Assembly: GCA_965207565.1 (NCBI GenBank)
Contig: CBDBMQ010000029.1
Coordinates: 7,175 to 71,174 of the forward strand
Origin: Bin80 sp965207565
GTDB lineage: Bacteria > Bacteroidota > Rhodothermia > Rhodothermales > Bin80
DNA length: 64,000 nucleotides
Direction: 5' to 3'
A model generated the notes under the pieces. It did no database searches. It saw only the letters and a list, made by a program, of their open reading frames with translations, and was not told the origin of the DNA. The position numbers and the translations under genes were made by a program. Each line of letters opens with the position of its first letter. Position 1 is the stretch's first letter. Positions 19,801-27,702 of the stretch are shown piece after piece.

Positions 19801-20351
19801 CCATCATCTACAATCGCAATTACGACATCCCCCTGCTCGCCCTTGGCAACCTCCCATGCTTTTGGTAGCTGTAATAACTCAAAATATTTTGCCTGATGTG
19901 CATCGAACAGAGGATCATTTGGTTTAATGGAAAGATCCTGTTCCCGAATGTACCGAATGAGTTTGGGCTCGGCATAGACAACATTGGGATCCAGTGCGAG
20001 TGCGGAAGCAACTTGCCCAGGTGAATATGACTCATTGAAATATATGGTGTATATCCTCCCCAAAGCAGAAATCTTATCTGTCTTTCGTGCGACCTTGTTA
20101 AGGGCAGGAAACGTCTTCTTCACCGCAGAAAACTGATACCGATCGGCTACGTCATCAAACACCCTTGATCCTGTCTTTCGTCCTACGTTCCCCAATGATA
20201 ACCCATCAACAAATTGCACATAGACCTCACCCGGTACAAATGACGAATCTGCCAATGGCGGATTGTTCTGTGCGTACACCTCTACGATCAGGCTGATACT
20301 CAGGATCAGTCCAACTGCAAACCTTGCAGAGTTCGTCTTAGTAGTACTCAT
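16845..20351 (-). CDS. S8 subtilisin-like protease with T9SS sorting domain (copy 2)
   Basis: This 1,168-residue paralogue of the following gene has the same layout: signal peptide ending near VYAQ, pro-region, S8 domain with Asp about 182 (AIVDDGVYW), His about 243 (RHGSHGTSVAS) and Ser about 398 (WNGTSFSSPL), a long beta-rich region, and a C-terminal T9SS type A domain (HGNYPNPFNSFTQIRFDLP to IVVVK). The two proteins align over their whole length, for example the shared NGIDDD-NGY-DDVHG block after the catalytic Asp, so the pair arose by tandem duplication followed by clear divergence. I start at the ATG at 20351; a GTG four codons upstream is an alternative. Natural substrates are unknown; nutrient protein breakdown is plausible. 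Confidence 0.92.
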   Translation of the reverse strand: MSTTKTNSARFAVGLILSISLIVEVYAQNNPPLADSSFVPGEVYVQFVDGLSLGNVGRKTGSRVFDDVADRYQFSAVKKTFPALNKVARKTDKISALGRIYTIYFNESYSPGQVASALALDPNVVYAEPKLIRYIREQDLSIKPNDPLFDAHQAKYFELLQLPKAWEVAKGEQGDVVIAIVDDGVYWRHEDLLANAWTNPGEVPSNGIDDDQNGYIDDVHGYNFGGNHPYDPREFIHPRHGSHGTSVASMAVAVTDNGIGMAGTSWNARFISVGALCNIGGGVCDATEGMVYAAALGADIINASFGGARSSKTESLAIQAITDMGTLVVAAAGNEGWNVDRRPSYPADYPRVLSVGATSSDYDIVMLNYGTNVDVYAAGRDVTGPHEGGYAHGWNGTSFSSPLVSGIAALVKTAFPTYNADQVREQIRFTADPIDYANVPEFEGLLGFGRVNAFRAVTETGIAGVVLDTAVVEIHSGGWRLGSTGHVRVTVHSYLEGAGDVEINMVKTPDALEFALRTTTVGSIPRGGSKTVTIPFTVVEHPGYRVEDLYVVEVRAGNEVSREAFLHSIEGWEIEGVTSNKLTFDVTSEGNIGWLDRNDAHLYGFSRGRGIHFRETQHLLQEAGLILGTGPDHVSRTVRGIEGVENNIHFRPKPDAGLRIRTPGNIAPWEAEVTLLDTKAPNPIGLEILQETYFDTGSRNSGFAILRYTVTNPTSTAINNLHIGMLFDWLISERWWSDIPGYDSDRGVGFQYTEAHEAPVMGAKVLTDDAKTHFMTYDLGVYPYPQSESAWWFMSGGVNSPQNTASSYWGQVLGTGPYTTVHPGESVEAAFAFFGGNSIDDMLLNADRAQDYWDSRFSSKARVQFLRIDSKVALDLYVNGQLTIEDWHPETATKFLPMESGDSVLELRNTGDSKISNSLASARVDFDPAGSYQVTFFGTPGSTQFIVEPNARRTAVSEDKVEFRAVNGITGSPNVELRVLDGHSHIQISTLQAAVGTVSSFAELEPGPYVIGLWDPVSSVLLGTYNLDTGSYAGRSFVLVMSGSASSGVEVKSFWPDGTELVSAAEVTTVASHILPSELVLHGNYPNPFNSFTQIRFDLPMPAHITVEVMDLIGRRVWQGSEEYIEAGHNRQYRISTDRLASGVYLYRLSANTSSGILTQAGRIVVVK

Positions 20352-20475
20352 TTCAGTCCACACAGAGCATATGAGATTGCAAAAGTTTTATACTTCGGAC
20401 GCAAGCGCGTTTCTATTCGTTGAATTATATGCAATAATAGAATAACTTACGCTCATCGCCATTCAACCACAAGTC

Positions 20476-21696
20476 ATGCATCAAGCAACGATGACAACAG
20501 AGGCGATTCGCCGATCCTTTCCCGCGCTGCAACGTGAGCATAATGGCGACCCGGTAGCATATTTCGATGGCCCGGGGGGGACACAGGTGCCCACGGTGGT
20601 GACCGATGCCATCGTAGATTACTTGCTCCACCACAATGCAAATACACATTGGGCATATCCTTCAAGCATCGAAACAGATGCGATTCTAAGTCATGCCCGT
20701 GAAGCCTTTGCCGACTTCCTCTATTGCCAGCCTACAGAAATTGTATTTGGTCAAAACATGACCACCCTCACGTTTCATGTCGCACGCGCTTTGGGGCGCT
20801 CTTGGCAGCGCGGGGACGAAATACTCATTACTGATCTTGACCACCATGCAAACATTGACCCCTGGAAAGACCTCGCCCGGGAACGCGGGGTTGTTATACG
20901 CTCTGCAAAATTCAACCCTGATACCGGGCAATTGGATCTGGATCATCTCCAAAGCCTGATCTCTGCACGCACCCGGCTGATTGCGCTCGGAGGTGCATCA
21001 AATGCATTGGGGAGTATTCATGATATAAAAACGATCACCAAACTGGCATGTGAATCCCAGATTCTTTCGTATGTGGATGGGGTGCATTATGCTCCACACG
21101 TTTTATGTGATGTGCAAACTCTTGGATGCGACTTCTTTGCCTGTTCCCCTTACAAGTTTTATGGCCCCCATGCAGGCGTACTTTATGGCCGTCATGAGCT
21201 ACTTGAACGTCTGGATGTCTCGCGTCTCAAGCCTGCGGGTTCGGACGCTCCAGAGCGTATGGAAACCGGCACGTTAAGCCATGAGGCCATCGCCGGATCC
21301 GCTGCAGCGGTCGATTTTCTTGCATCTCTGACTCCGGGTCAACCCCGGCGTGCAGCACTTCAATCCACCTACTGCACACTTCATGAGCGTAGCCAGCTGC
21401 TCTTCAAGTACTTATGGGAAGCACTATGCGATATTGATGGTGTCACCTGTTATGGACCATTGCCATCACAGCCCCGCACGCCTACCCTGAGCTTTACCGT
21501 TCAGGGATTTACCTCCGAAGAGGCCTGTAGACAATTAAGTCATCACGGCCTCTTTCTTTCACATGGTGATTTCTACGCCTCCACTACCGTTGAAAAACTG
21601 GGAATTGAGGGGCTGATTCGAGCGGGACTTGCCTGCTACACCAGCAGCGAGGAAGTTGATCGGCTGATTGCCGGTGTGAAAAAACTCAAAGCGTGA
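20476..21696 (+). CDS. cysteine desulfurase-like PLP enzyme (TIGR01976 type)
   Basis: This 406-residue class V aminotransferase-fold protein carries the PLP Lys about 227 in SPYKFYGPHAG, the cofactor Asp and His in VDGVHYAPH (about 201-204), and LDHHANIDPW (about 122-130). The FDGPGGTQVP start and the NANTHWAYPSS segment are typical of the cysteine desulfurase-like TIGR01976 group, not of the housekeeping IscS or SufS. No iron-sulfur assembly genes are near, and the function of this group is not established. A second ATG five codons downstream is equally possible as start. The gene is divergent from the protease pair and convergent with the CPBP gene, ending six bases before it. Confidence 0.85.
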   Translation: MHQATMTTEAIRRSFPALQREHNGDPVAYFDGPGGTQVPTVVTDAIVDYLLHHNANTHWAYPSSIETDAILSHAREAFADFLYCQPTEIVFGQNMTTLTFHVARALGRSWQRGDEILITDLDHHANIDPWKDLARERGVVIRSAKFNPDTGQLDLDHLQSLISARTRLIALGGASNALGSIHDIKTITKLACESQILSYVDGVHYAPHVLCDVQTLGCDFFACSPYKFYGPHAGVLYGRHELLERLDVSRLKPAGSDAPERMETGTLSHEAIAGSAAAVDFLASLTPGQPRRAALQSTYCTLHERSQLLFKYLWEALCDIDGVTCYGPLPSQPRTPTLSFTVQGFTSEEACRQLSHHGLFLSHGDFYASTTVEKLGIEGLIRAGLACYTSSEEVDRLIAGVKKLKA

Positions 21697-21702
21697 TCCC
21701 GT

Positions 21703-22488
21703 TCAAGATTTCCCAAATAACGAAAAAACCCCTGTCACTACCATGACATCATAGAGTGCGTGCGTCCAGGCAACAACGGCAAATCCCCGGACCAAAAAGA
21801 CAACGCTAAAAACCAATCCCCAGATGGCCCGGTAAAGAAATACCCCCAATGTCCAGGGATCTCCATAAGCACCAAGATGATGTATAGCACTGAAACTGAG
21901 TGCACCGATCACTGCGGCAATGACGTACATCATTCGTCGCCGACTTGGAAAAAGCTTCTGCAGCACCAGAAAAGCTCCACCTACAATCAATACCCGAAAT
22001 AACAACTCCTCATAGATCCCAGCTCCGAGGGAAAGGACTAGGTTCGTCGCCAGACCATGACTCTCCCCATTCTGAATCATCATCAATGGAGAGAGTAATA
22101 GCCGCGTAGCCCCTGAAACAAAAAATGCCAGACCGAATGCATAAACAGTGCTCTCCAGAAGAATCAGGCCAGGATACCGAGTACTGAACATCACCTTCTT
22201 TTTCCGTTCCCAGACAATGATGCCAATCCCGAAAATCAGAACTATCCCAAGCAAAACGAGCTCATGGGTAAGTCCAATTTTCGAAAAAACATCTTTGAAT
22301 ATACCCTCGGAAGAAATACGGACCCCTGAATCTCTACCCATATTGACCCATACGATCCCCACTTCATAGAGCATCACGAGGGGCAATGCCATCAGGAATC
22401 CCCAGGTTGCTGTACGGGTGGACTGAAAATATCCCTGGATACCTGCACGCTCTACGGAGTCCGTATACTTGGAACCATCTTCACTCAT
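21703..22488 (-). CDS. CPBP family intramembrane metalloprotease
   Basis: This 261-residue protein has about six membrane segments and the CPBP (CAAX protease and bacteriocin-processing) motifs: EE at 160-161 with Arg 165 (YEELLFR), then FSAIHH (Phe 199, His 203), and a third His in AWTHALYD near the C-terminus. These residues bind the catalytic metal in the plane of the membrane. Substrate is unknown. Its start overlaps the end of the upstream TPR gene by 8 bases, so the two are one unit. Confidence 0.87.
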   Translation of the reverse strand: MSEDGSKYTDSVERAGIQGYFQSTRTATWGFLMALPLVMLYEVGIVWVNMGRDSGVRISSEGIFKDVFSKIGLTHELVLLGIVLIFGIGIIVWERKKKVMFSTRYPGLILLESTVYAFGLAFFVSGATRLLLSPLMMIQNGESHGLATNLVLSLGAGIYEELLFRVLIVGGAFLVLQKLFPSRRRMMYVIAAVIGALSFSAIHHLGAYGDPWTLGVFLYRAIWGLVFSVVFLVRGFAVVAWTHALYDVMVVTGVFSLFGKS

Positions 22489-22795
22489 TATCCAATTCCA
22501 TCAGTGCCTGCTGTAATTCTGCACGCTCCTTGAGCGCTCGCAATTGACTGCAAACCAAGATCCCCTCCCTGTACGTCTGTTCAGCATCCACTGGACGGCC
22601 TAACTCCACATACAACTTTCCTAAATGATAATAGACTCCCGTATAGTCCTGATCAGCCGACAAAGTGGCTCTGTACCACTTCAGAGCTTCTTCTAACCGT
22701 TCCCGTTTCTGATGCTCGAATCCAAGAGCAAACAGGGTGAATGGATCCGATGGATCCGCCTCATGGAGCTCTAAGAGCAATTTTATTCGATCCAT
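22481..22795 (-). CDS. small tetratricopeptide-repeat protein
   Basis: This 104-residue protein is made of about two and a half TPR units; a clear example is the helix pair around ALKWYRATLSADQDYTGVYYHLGKLY followed by AEQTYREGI. The repeats start with DPSDPFTLFALGFEH-type sequence. There is no signal peptide, so it is probably a cytoplasmic scaffold. It is co-transcribed with the membrane protease downstream. Confidence 0.8.
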   Translation of the reverse strand: MDRIKLLLELHEADPSDPFTLFALGFEHQKRERLEEALKWYRATLSADQDYTGVYYHLGKLYVELGRPVDAEQTYREGILVCSQLRALKERAELQQALMELDNE

Positions 22796-22860
22796 GTGGT
22801 TCAGATTGCCTGAGAGTCAGAATTTCAAAACCGTGATCTTCCTTCTGGATCGATTCGTGT

Positions 22861-23673
22861 TTACCAGCCCCCGCCAGCACCTCCTCCACCAAACCCTCCC
22901 CCTCCAAAACCACCACCGAAGCCACCTCCAAAGCCGCCACCCCCACCAAATCCGCTGCCACCAAAGCCACCGCCACCACGACCGCTGGCATGCCCTAACA
23001 AAAACATGAGCGGAATCAAACCGCCATCACCGTAATGGCGCTTATGGCCACCACCTCCCCCTCTGTTTCGAGTTGACATTACAATTGCGAACACCACAGC
23101 CATCAAAAATAGAAGCATCCCGCCCCAATCACCGCCTCGATTTGAAGATTGTCTAGGTGGTAAGGATTCAGCCGTGTATTCACCTGCCGCAGCCAGCATA
23201 ATTGCATCCACTGCGCCGACTAAACCAGCGTAGTATCTACCTTCTCGAAAATCCGGTACGACAATATCGCGCACAATGCGACCGGCCAGCACATCGGGAA
23301 TGACCCCTTCCAAACCATACCCCACTGCAATAAATACGGAGCGATCCTCCGTACTAACAACGATCAGGACACCGTTATCTGTCTCTGACTGACCGACTCC
23401 AAGAGATTGGCCCAATTCCGTTGCATACTCGGCTATATCCTGCCCCTCTAACGATTGAAGCGTACGTATCGCAATTTGGTTTGAGGTGCTGTCCTCATAT
23501 AATCGTAATACAAGGGACAACCGCTCTTCCTCCTGTGCAGTCAGGATCCCGGCATCATCAACAACAATCCTCTGCTGCTGGGCCAAGATCTGCTGAGGAG
23601 TAACAACCAGGACAATAAGGAGAATCCAGTTTTTGATGCTGCACCTACGAATCAAAATCAACCTCAGGCGCAT
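22861..23673 (-). CDS. TPM domain protein with glycine-rich tail
   Basis: The 270-residue product has a signal peptide (residues 1-32), a TPM domain (about 35-155, with VVDDAGILTAQEEERL and GYGLEGVIPD), one membrane segment (about 187-205) and a tail made almost only of Gly with Phe and Ser (FGGG repeats) to the C-terminus. This is the layout of the YgcG/TPM family that travels with LemA. The open frame extends further upstream, but the ATG at 23673 fits the signal peptide and overlaps the end of lemA by 29 bases. Role: envelope-associated, poorly understood. Confidence 0.87.
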   Translation of the reverse strand: MRLRLILIRRCSIKNWILLIVLVVTPQQILAQQQRIVVDDAGILTAQEEERLSLVLRLYEDSTSNQIAIRTLQSLEGQDIAEYATELGQSLGVGQSETDNGVLIVVSTEDRSVFIAVGYGLEGVIPDVLAGRIVRDIVVPDFREGRYYAGLVGAVDAIMLAAAGEYTAESLPPRQSSNRGGDWGGMLLFLMAVVFAIVMSTRNRGGGGGHKRHYGDGGLIPLMFLLGHASGRGGGGFGGSGFGGGGGFGGGFGGGFGGGGFGGGGAGGGW

Positions 23674-24247
23674 CTTGTGCACCACTCTCCGCTTCAAATG
23701 GTGATCTGCGGCTGTGTCCGAACATACCGGCAAAGATGGTTGCAGGGAATTGGCGGATTGCTGTATTGTAAGATCGTACAACACCGTTGTACCGTGTACG
23801 CGCGGTATTGATGCGATTTTCCGTTCCTTCCAATTGCACTTGCAGGTCACGGAATCCTGCGGTTGCCTGCAACTGTGGATAATTCTCACTGACCACCAGC
23901 AATCTACCCAGAGCACCTGATAATTGGGATTGTGCCTGCTGGAATTGTGCCAGACTCGCAGGATCACGAAGATCCTCCGCCGACACATTGATGGATGTTG
24001 CTCGAGCGCGTGCCTCGGTGACGGCCTGCAGTGTCTCCTGCTCAAAATCCCCGGCAGCGCGCACTGTGTTTACGAGATTCGGAATCAGGTCTGCCCTCCG
24101 CTGGTACGCGGTTTGAACGTTGCCCCAGGCTTCTTCAACTGCCTCTTCCTGGCCAACCAGACTATTGTAAGTTCCACAACCTGCACAGCCTGCAAAGCCT
24201 ACAAGTAGAACAATTACGATTAATATCAATGTACTTGGATTGCGCAT
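23645..24247 (-). CDS. lemA: LemA family protein
   Basis: This 200-residue protein begins with a hydrophobic N-terminus (residues 7-20, with a possible lipobox Cys in FAGCAGC) and continues as a LemA helical bundle: YNSLVGQEEAVEEAWGNVQ, RRADLIPNLVNTV, and ENYPQLQA. LemA proteins often pair with TPM proteins as here; the molecular role is unclear. It is the upstream partner of the TPM gene, overlapping it by 29 bases. Confidence 0.9.
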   Translation of the reverse strand: MRNPSTLILIVIVLLVGFAGCAGCGTYNSLVGQEEAVEEAWGNVQTAYQRRADLIPNLVNTVRAAGDFEQETLQAVTEARARATSINVSAEDLRDPASLAQFQQAQSQLSGALGRLLVVSENYPQLQATAGFRDLQVQLEGTENRINTARTRYNGVVRSYNTAIRQFPATIFAGMFGHSRRSPFEAESGAQDAPEVDFDS

Positions 24248-24276
24248 ATTTAAATTATGGTTTTTCTGTGCGTACG

Positions 24277-24720
24277 TTAACGAAGTCCAGTGGTTTCGAC
24301 AGTTGAGTCCAGATATTCCTGCAGAATAATACAGGCTGCAACCTGATCAATGCTCCCTTGCCCTTTTTTACCATGCCAACCAGCCAGCCGCAATTTGGCT
24401 TCCTCTGAGGTGTAACGCTCATCCCAGCGTACGATTTCTACATCAGGAAGGCGCCTATGTAGTTGATGGATATACCGATCCACACACCGAGTGGCTTCCC
24501 CTTCCGTCCCATCTTCGTTTAGAGGCCAGCCAATTACGATCACTCGGATGGGCTCTCTCTTATGAAGAGAAACCAGTTTATCTATAGAAGATTTAGGGCC
24601 GCAGGTATCCAGTGGTTGTGCAAACAGATGCAGCGGGTCCGCTATCGACAACCCAACTCGTTTGGTGCCATAATCTACAGACACAATCCGCGGAGGTATT
24701 TGAATTCCCTTATTCTTCAA
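24277..24720 (-). CDS. ruvX: RuvX/YqgF-type Holliday junction resolvase
   Basis: The product (about 147 residues from the TTG at 24720) shows the YqgF RNase H-like fold: VSVDYGTKRVGLSIADP at the N-terminus with the catalytic Asp, then VIVIGWPLNEDGTEG, DERYTSEEA and a final Asp in SIDQVAA. It is proposed to resolve recombination junctions or process the 5' end of pre-16S rRNA. No ATG is available near the domain start; the TTG at 24720 is the best fit and overlaps the end of the relA/spoT gene by 11 bases. A longer version from a TTG at 24765 is possible. Confidence 0.85.
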   Translation of the reverse strand: MKNKGIQIPPRIVSVDYGTKRVGLSIADPLHLFAQPLDTCGPKSSIDKLVSLHKREPIRVIVIGWPLNEDGTEGEATRCVDRYIHQLHRRLPDVEIVRWDERYTSEEAKLRLAGWHGKKGQGSIDQVAACIILQEYLDSTVETTGLR

Positions 24721-26938
24721 AACGATAAACACCGCGGATATTGTCAACTCGTTTGATGCGCTCAATCAAACGTTTGAGATGCTGCAGATCACTGACCTGA
24801 AGGATAATCGTACCCTCAAAAAAGCCATCCTCAGTCTTCACCGTGATGGACAGGATATTTGTCTTCAGGTTTCTGGAGATGACCGTCGTCAAATCGTGAA
24901 GAATACCAACCCGGTCCTCCCCAATGACACGAAGCCCCACAACAAATCGCACATCTTTCTGTCGGCTCCATGCACACGATTGGATGCGGTCTGGGTGGTT
25001 TACCAGTAGGTGCACCGCATTCCGACAACCTGTACGATGGATATTTATGGACCCGGCTTTACTTGTATATCCAAAAACTGAGTCACCTGGAATCGGGTTA
25101 CAACACGAAGCATACACCGTTGCCAGACCTCGGATGCGCTCTCCATTGATGAGCAGTGCCTCAGCACCGTGGTCCTGCGCATGTTCAAGAAAGGACACGG
25201 AGGGTTCCGGCGAAACTTCAACCTCCTCATCAAGGTCAGGTGAATCTCCCGTGCGTAGGTACTGGATGAGATCCTGTACATCCAGAAGACCGGAGGAAAT
25301 CTCATAAAACATCTGTGCTGACGTCGAATAATTAAATTGAGATGCCAGCTGTATGAGTTCATCTTCCGTTAGCGAAATCCACGCGCGCTTTGCTTTTTTC
25401 TCCCAAAGTTGCCGCCCGTATCGTACCGCCTCCCGACGTTCTTCATTAATGCGGTGACGAATGCGACTTCGTGCCTTGTGTGTGACCACAAACTTGATCC
25501 ATCCTGGGTTCGCCGTGATCTTCTTTGATGTAATAATCTCAACCTGATCACCACTCCTGAGTTTGTGCGATAAGGGGACCATTTTGCCATTAACTTTGGC
25601 ACCAATACAATGGAACCCAATATCGGTATGAATCTGAAATGCAAAATCCACTGGTGTTGCCCCCTTGGGGAGTGCTTTCAAGTCTCCTCTCGGAGTGAAT
25701 ACATAAATCTCGTCCGTATAGAGGTCTAGGCTGAACTCCTGAACAAATTCGGTTGCCTGCTCCGCATCCGGGTTCTCCATAAGATCATGCACCCAGGTAA
25801 GGAATTGGTCCATCTTGGCATCCATTCCATCCACTCCTTCCTTGTACTTCCAGTGGGCAGCCACACCACGCTCAGCGATTTCGTGCATTTCCTGTGTTCG
25901 AATCTGAACCTCTATTCGACGTCCATCCGAATCCAGCACCGTCGTATGCAGGCTCTGATACCCATTCGATTTTGGCACAGAAATAAAATCCCTAAAGCGC
26001 TCAGGTATCGGTTTATAGAGATCCGTCACGATAGAGTATACCCGCCAGCAATCTTCTTTTCCTTTTCCCTCGGCGGTTTTTAATATGACCCGGATTGCAA
26101 ACACATCATAGATTTCTTCTAGCGGTTTATTTTGGGCCTGCATTTTTTGAAAAATCGAATACAGGTTCTTGGATCGTCCCTTGACTTCAAAATCGAACCC
26201 TTGCTGACGAAGGCTGACACTGAGTGGTTCGATGAAGCTACGGATGTGTGCATCCCGCTGCTGCCTGCTGCCCTTGAGCCCAGAAACGATTGCAGAATAT
26301 GCCTCTGGCTCAAGAACTTTGAGGGCTAGGTCCTCCAATTCGCTTTTGATGCGTTGCAACCCAAAACGATGTGCCAGAGGTGCAAACAGGCTTAATGTTT
26401 CCGTAGCAATCTTGAGTTGCTTCGCCGGGGGAAGCGACTCAAGAGTCTTCATGTTGTGCAGGCGGTCGGCGAACTTTACAAAGATCACACGCACATCCTG
26501 GGCCATAGACAGGATGAGCTTACGAACATTTTCAGCCTGCCCAAGAGCGCGGTTCGCATAGATGCCACGAATTTTAGTCAGCCCATCAATCAGCAGAGCC
26601 ATCTGTTCGCCGAACTCTGCCTTCAGAATTTCAATGGTTAGATCGGTATCCTCCACCACATCATGCAGGAGTGCCGCACCAACACTTGTATCGTCCAGTC
26701 GGATTTCCCGGGCGACAATACGGGCAACTGCGAGTGGGTGTGAAATATAGGATTCGCCGGATGCACGTCTATCATTTCTATGGGCCCAATAACTGAGCTT
26801 AAAAGCCCGCCGAATCATTGCCTCATCAACAACCGGGAGGTACTGATGACAATCTGCAATCAGGTCATCCAATTGCTGCCCATATGGCTCTGCAATTGCT
26901 ATATCACGTTCCTGAAGTATTCCCGAGGCTTCCAACAT
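24710..26938 (-). CDS. bifunctional RelA/SpoT (p)ppGpp synthetase/hydrolase
   Basis: This 742-residue stringent-response enzyme has an N-terminal HD hydrolase domain (LLHDVVEDTD, His-Asp about 92-93), a synthetase domain (YDVFAIRVIL, SVPKSNGYQSLHTTV), a TGS domain (VFTPRGDLKALPKGATPVDFA), a helical region and a C-terminal ACT domain. The HD motif is intact, so both making and hydrolysing (p)ppGpp is expected, as for Rel enzymes of bacteria with a single copy. The start ATG at 26938 lies about 50 bases from the terminator of the ribosomal superoperon. It is followed by ruvX in the same unit. Confidence 0.93.
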   Translation of the reverse strand: MLEASGILQERDIAIAEPYGQQLDDLIADCHQYLPVVDEAMIRRAFKLSYWAHRNDRRASGESYISHPLAVARIVAREIRLDDTSVGAALLHDVVEDTDLTIEILKAEFGEQMALLIDGLTKIRGIYANRALGQAENVRKLILSMAQDVRVIFVKFADRLHNMKTLESLPPAKQLKIATETLSLFAPLAHRFGLQRIKSELEDLALKVLEPEAYSAIVSGLKGSRQQRDAHIRSFIEPLSVSLRQQGFDFEVKGRSKNLYSIFQKMQAQNKPLEEIYDVFAIRVILKTAEGKGKEDCWRVYSIVTDLYKPIPERFRDFISVPKSNGYQSLHTTVLDSDGRRIEVQIRTQEMHEIAERGVAAHWKYKEGVDGMDAKMDQFLTWVHDLMENPDAEQATEFVQEFSLDLYTDEIYVFTPRGDLKALPKGATPVDFAFQIHTDIGFHCIGAKVNGKMVPLSHKLRSGDQVEIITSKKITANPGWIKFVVTHKARSRIRHRINEERREAVRYGRQLWEKKAKRAWISLTEDELIQLASQFNYSTSAQMFYEISSGLLDVQDLIQYLRTGDSPDLDEEVEVSPEPSVSFLEHAQDHGAEALLINGERIRGLATVYASCCNPIPGDSVFGYTSKAGSINIHRTGCRNAVHLLVNHPDRIQSCAWSRQKDVRFVVGLRVIGEDRVGILHDLTTVISRNLKTNILSITVKTEDGFFEGTIILQVSDLQHLKRLIERIKRVDNIRGVYRFEE

Positions 26939-26985
26939 CTTGGCTGCACAATCTACCTACTTGTGTTGCAATTACATACAAACGC

Positions 26986-27020
26986 AAAAAAACCCGCTGG
27001 GATCAATTTCCAAGCGGGTT
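26986..27020 (-). terminator. rho-independent terminator of the ribosomal superoperon
   Basis: Read on the minus strand, an AACCCGCTTGG...CCAGCGGGTT hairpin (positions 27020 down to 26991) is followed at once by a run of seven T (26992-26986). It lies about 37 bases after the rplQ stop and fits the end of the tuf-rplQ transcript. A T-run also flanks the other side after a short gap, but no convergent gene needs it. Confidence 0.85.
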
Positions 27021-27057
27021 GATGATTTTTTTCGCCGATGTACGGGAAATAGGGCTT

Positions 27058-27690
27058 CTACGATGGTGTACTTTCTTTCTCATCAGTTGTCGATTTATCC
27101 GACTTAGGCTCGGCAGAATTCTTGGCATCATCCTCCGCTGGCACATCTTCTACCTCGGAGGCAGTATCCTCCGCTGACACGTCTTCTACCTCGGGGGCGA
27201 CAGCTTCTGCCGACACGTCATCTACCTCAGGCGCGGCATCAGCAACTTCTACCTGCCGAGGAGTCGAGCTTCTACGACGGCTTCCCCGACGTGTACGACG
27301 GCGGCGTGTACGACCGGTTTCGGCAACCGAGTCATTATAGTCCACAAGTTCAATCACCGCCATCTCTGCAGCATCCCCTTGACGCTGTCCCAATCGAAGG
27401 ATCCGGGTGTAACCACCTGGCCGATCACCTACCTTCTCAGAAATCTCATCAAAGAGTTCCGTCACCGCAATCTTATCCATCAGATGACGGAAGACCTCTC
27501 GGCGATTATGCGTCGTATCTACACGAGCCCGTGTAATCAATGGCTCAACGTAGATGCGTAGCGCCTTGGCTTTCGTGAGGGTTGTAGTGATCCGTTTATG
27601 TCGGATCAGCGCCCCGGAAAGTGCCGCCAAAGTTGCCTTGCGATGTGAGGCAGTCCGGCTGAGCTTGTATCCCTTCTTGGCGTGTCTCAT
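27058..27690 (-). CDS. rplQ: 50S ribosomal protein L17 with acidic C-terminal extension
   Basis: The first about 115 residues are a normal L17 (MRHAKKGYKLSRTASHRKA start). They are followed by about 95 extra residues: a basic RTRRRRTRRGSRRR patch and then an acidic tail with a 12-residue repeat (V-E/D-D-V-S/P-A-E). Usual bacterial L17 is about 115-130 residues. Last gene of the superoperon, just before the terminator. Confidence 0.95.
   Translation of the reverse strand: MRHAKKGYKLSRTASHRKATLAALSGALIRHKRITTTLTKAKALRIYVEPLITRARVDTTHNRREVFRHLMDKIAVTELFDEISEKVGDRPGGYTRILRLGQRQGDAAEMAVIELVDYNDSVAETGRTRRRRTRRGSRRRSSTPRQVEVADAAPEVDDVSAEAVAPEVEDVSAEDTASEVEDVPAEDDAKNSAEPKSDKSTTDEKESTPS
27135..27240 (-). 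repeat. 36-bp tandem repeat in the rplQ tail
   Basis: Three imperfect 36-bp units (27135-27170, 27171-27206, 27207-27240) encode the 12-residue acidic repeat at the end of L17. Copies differ by several bases, so the array is not fresh, but copy number may vary among strains. Confidence 0.7.
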
Positions 27691-27702
27691 TTTAGTAACT
27701 GA

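Noticed and set aside
22861..22990. Possible repeat array or CRISPR-like low-complexity stretch
   Set aside because: The repeats are GGN/TTY codons of the glycine-rich tail of the TPM protein; there are no spacers of even length. No CRISPR array or insertion sequence was seen in the window.
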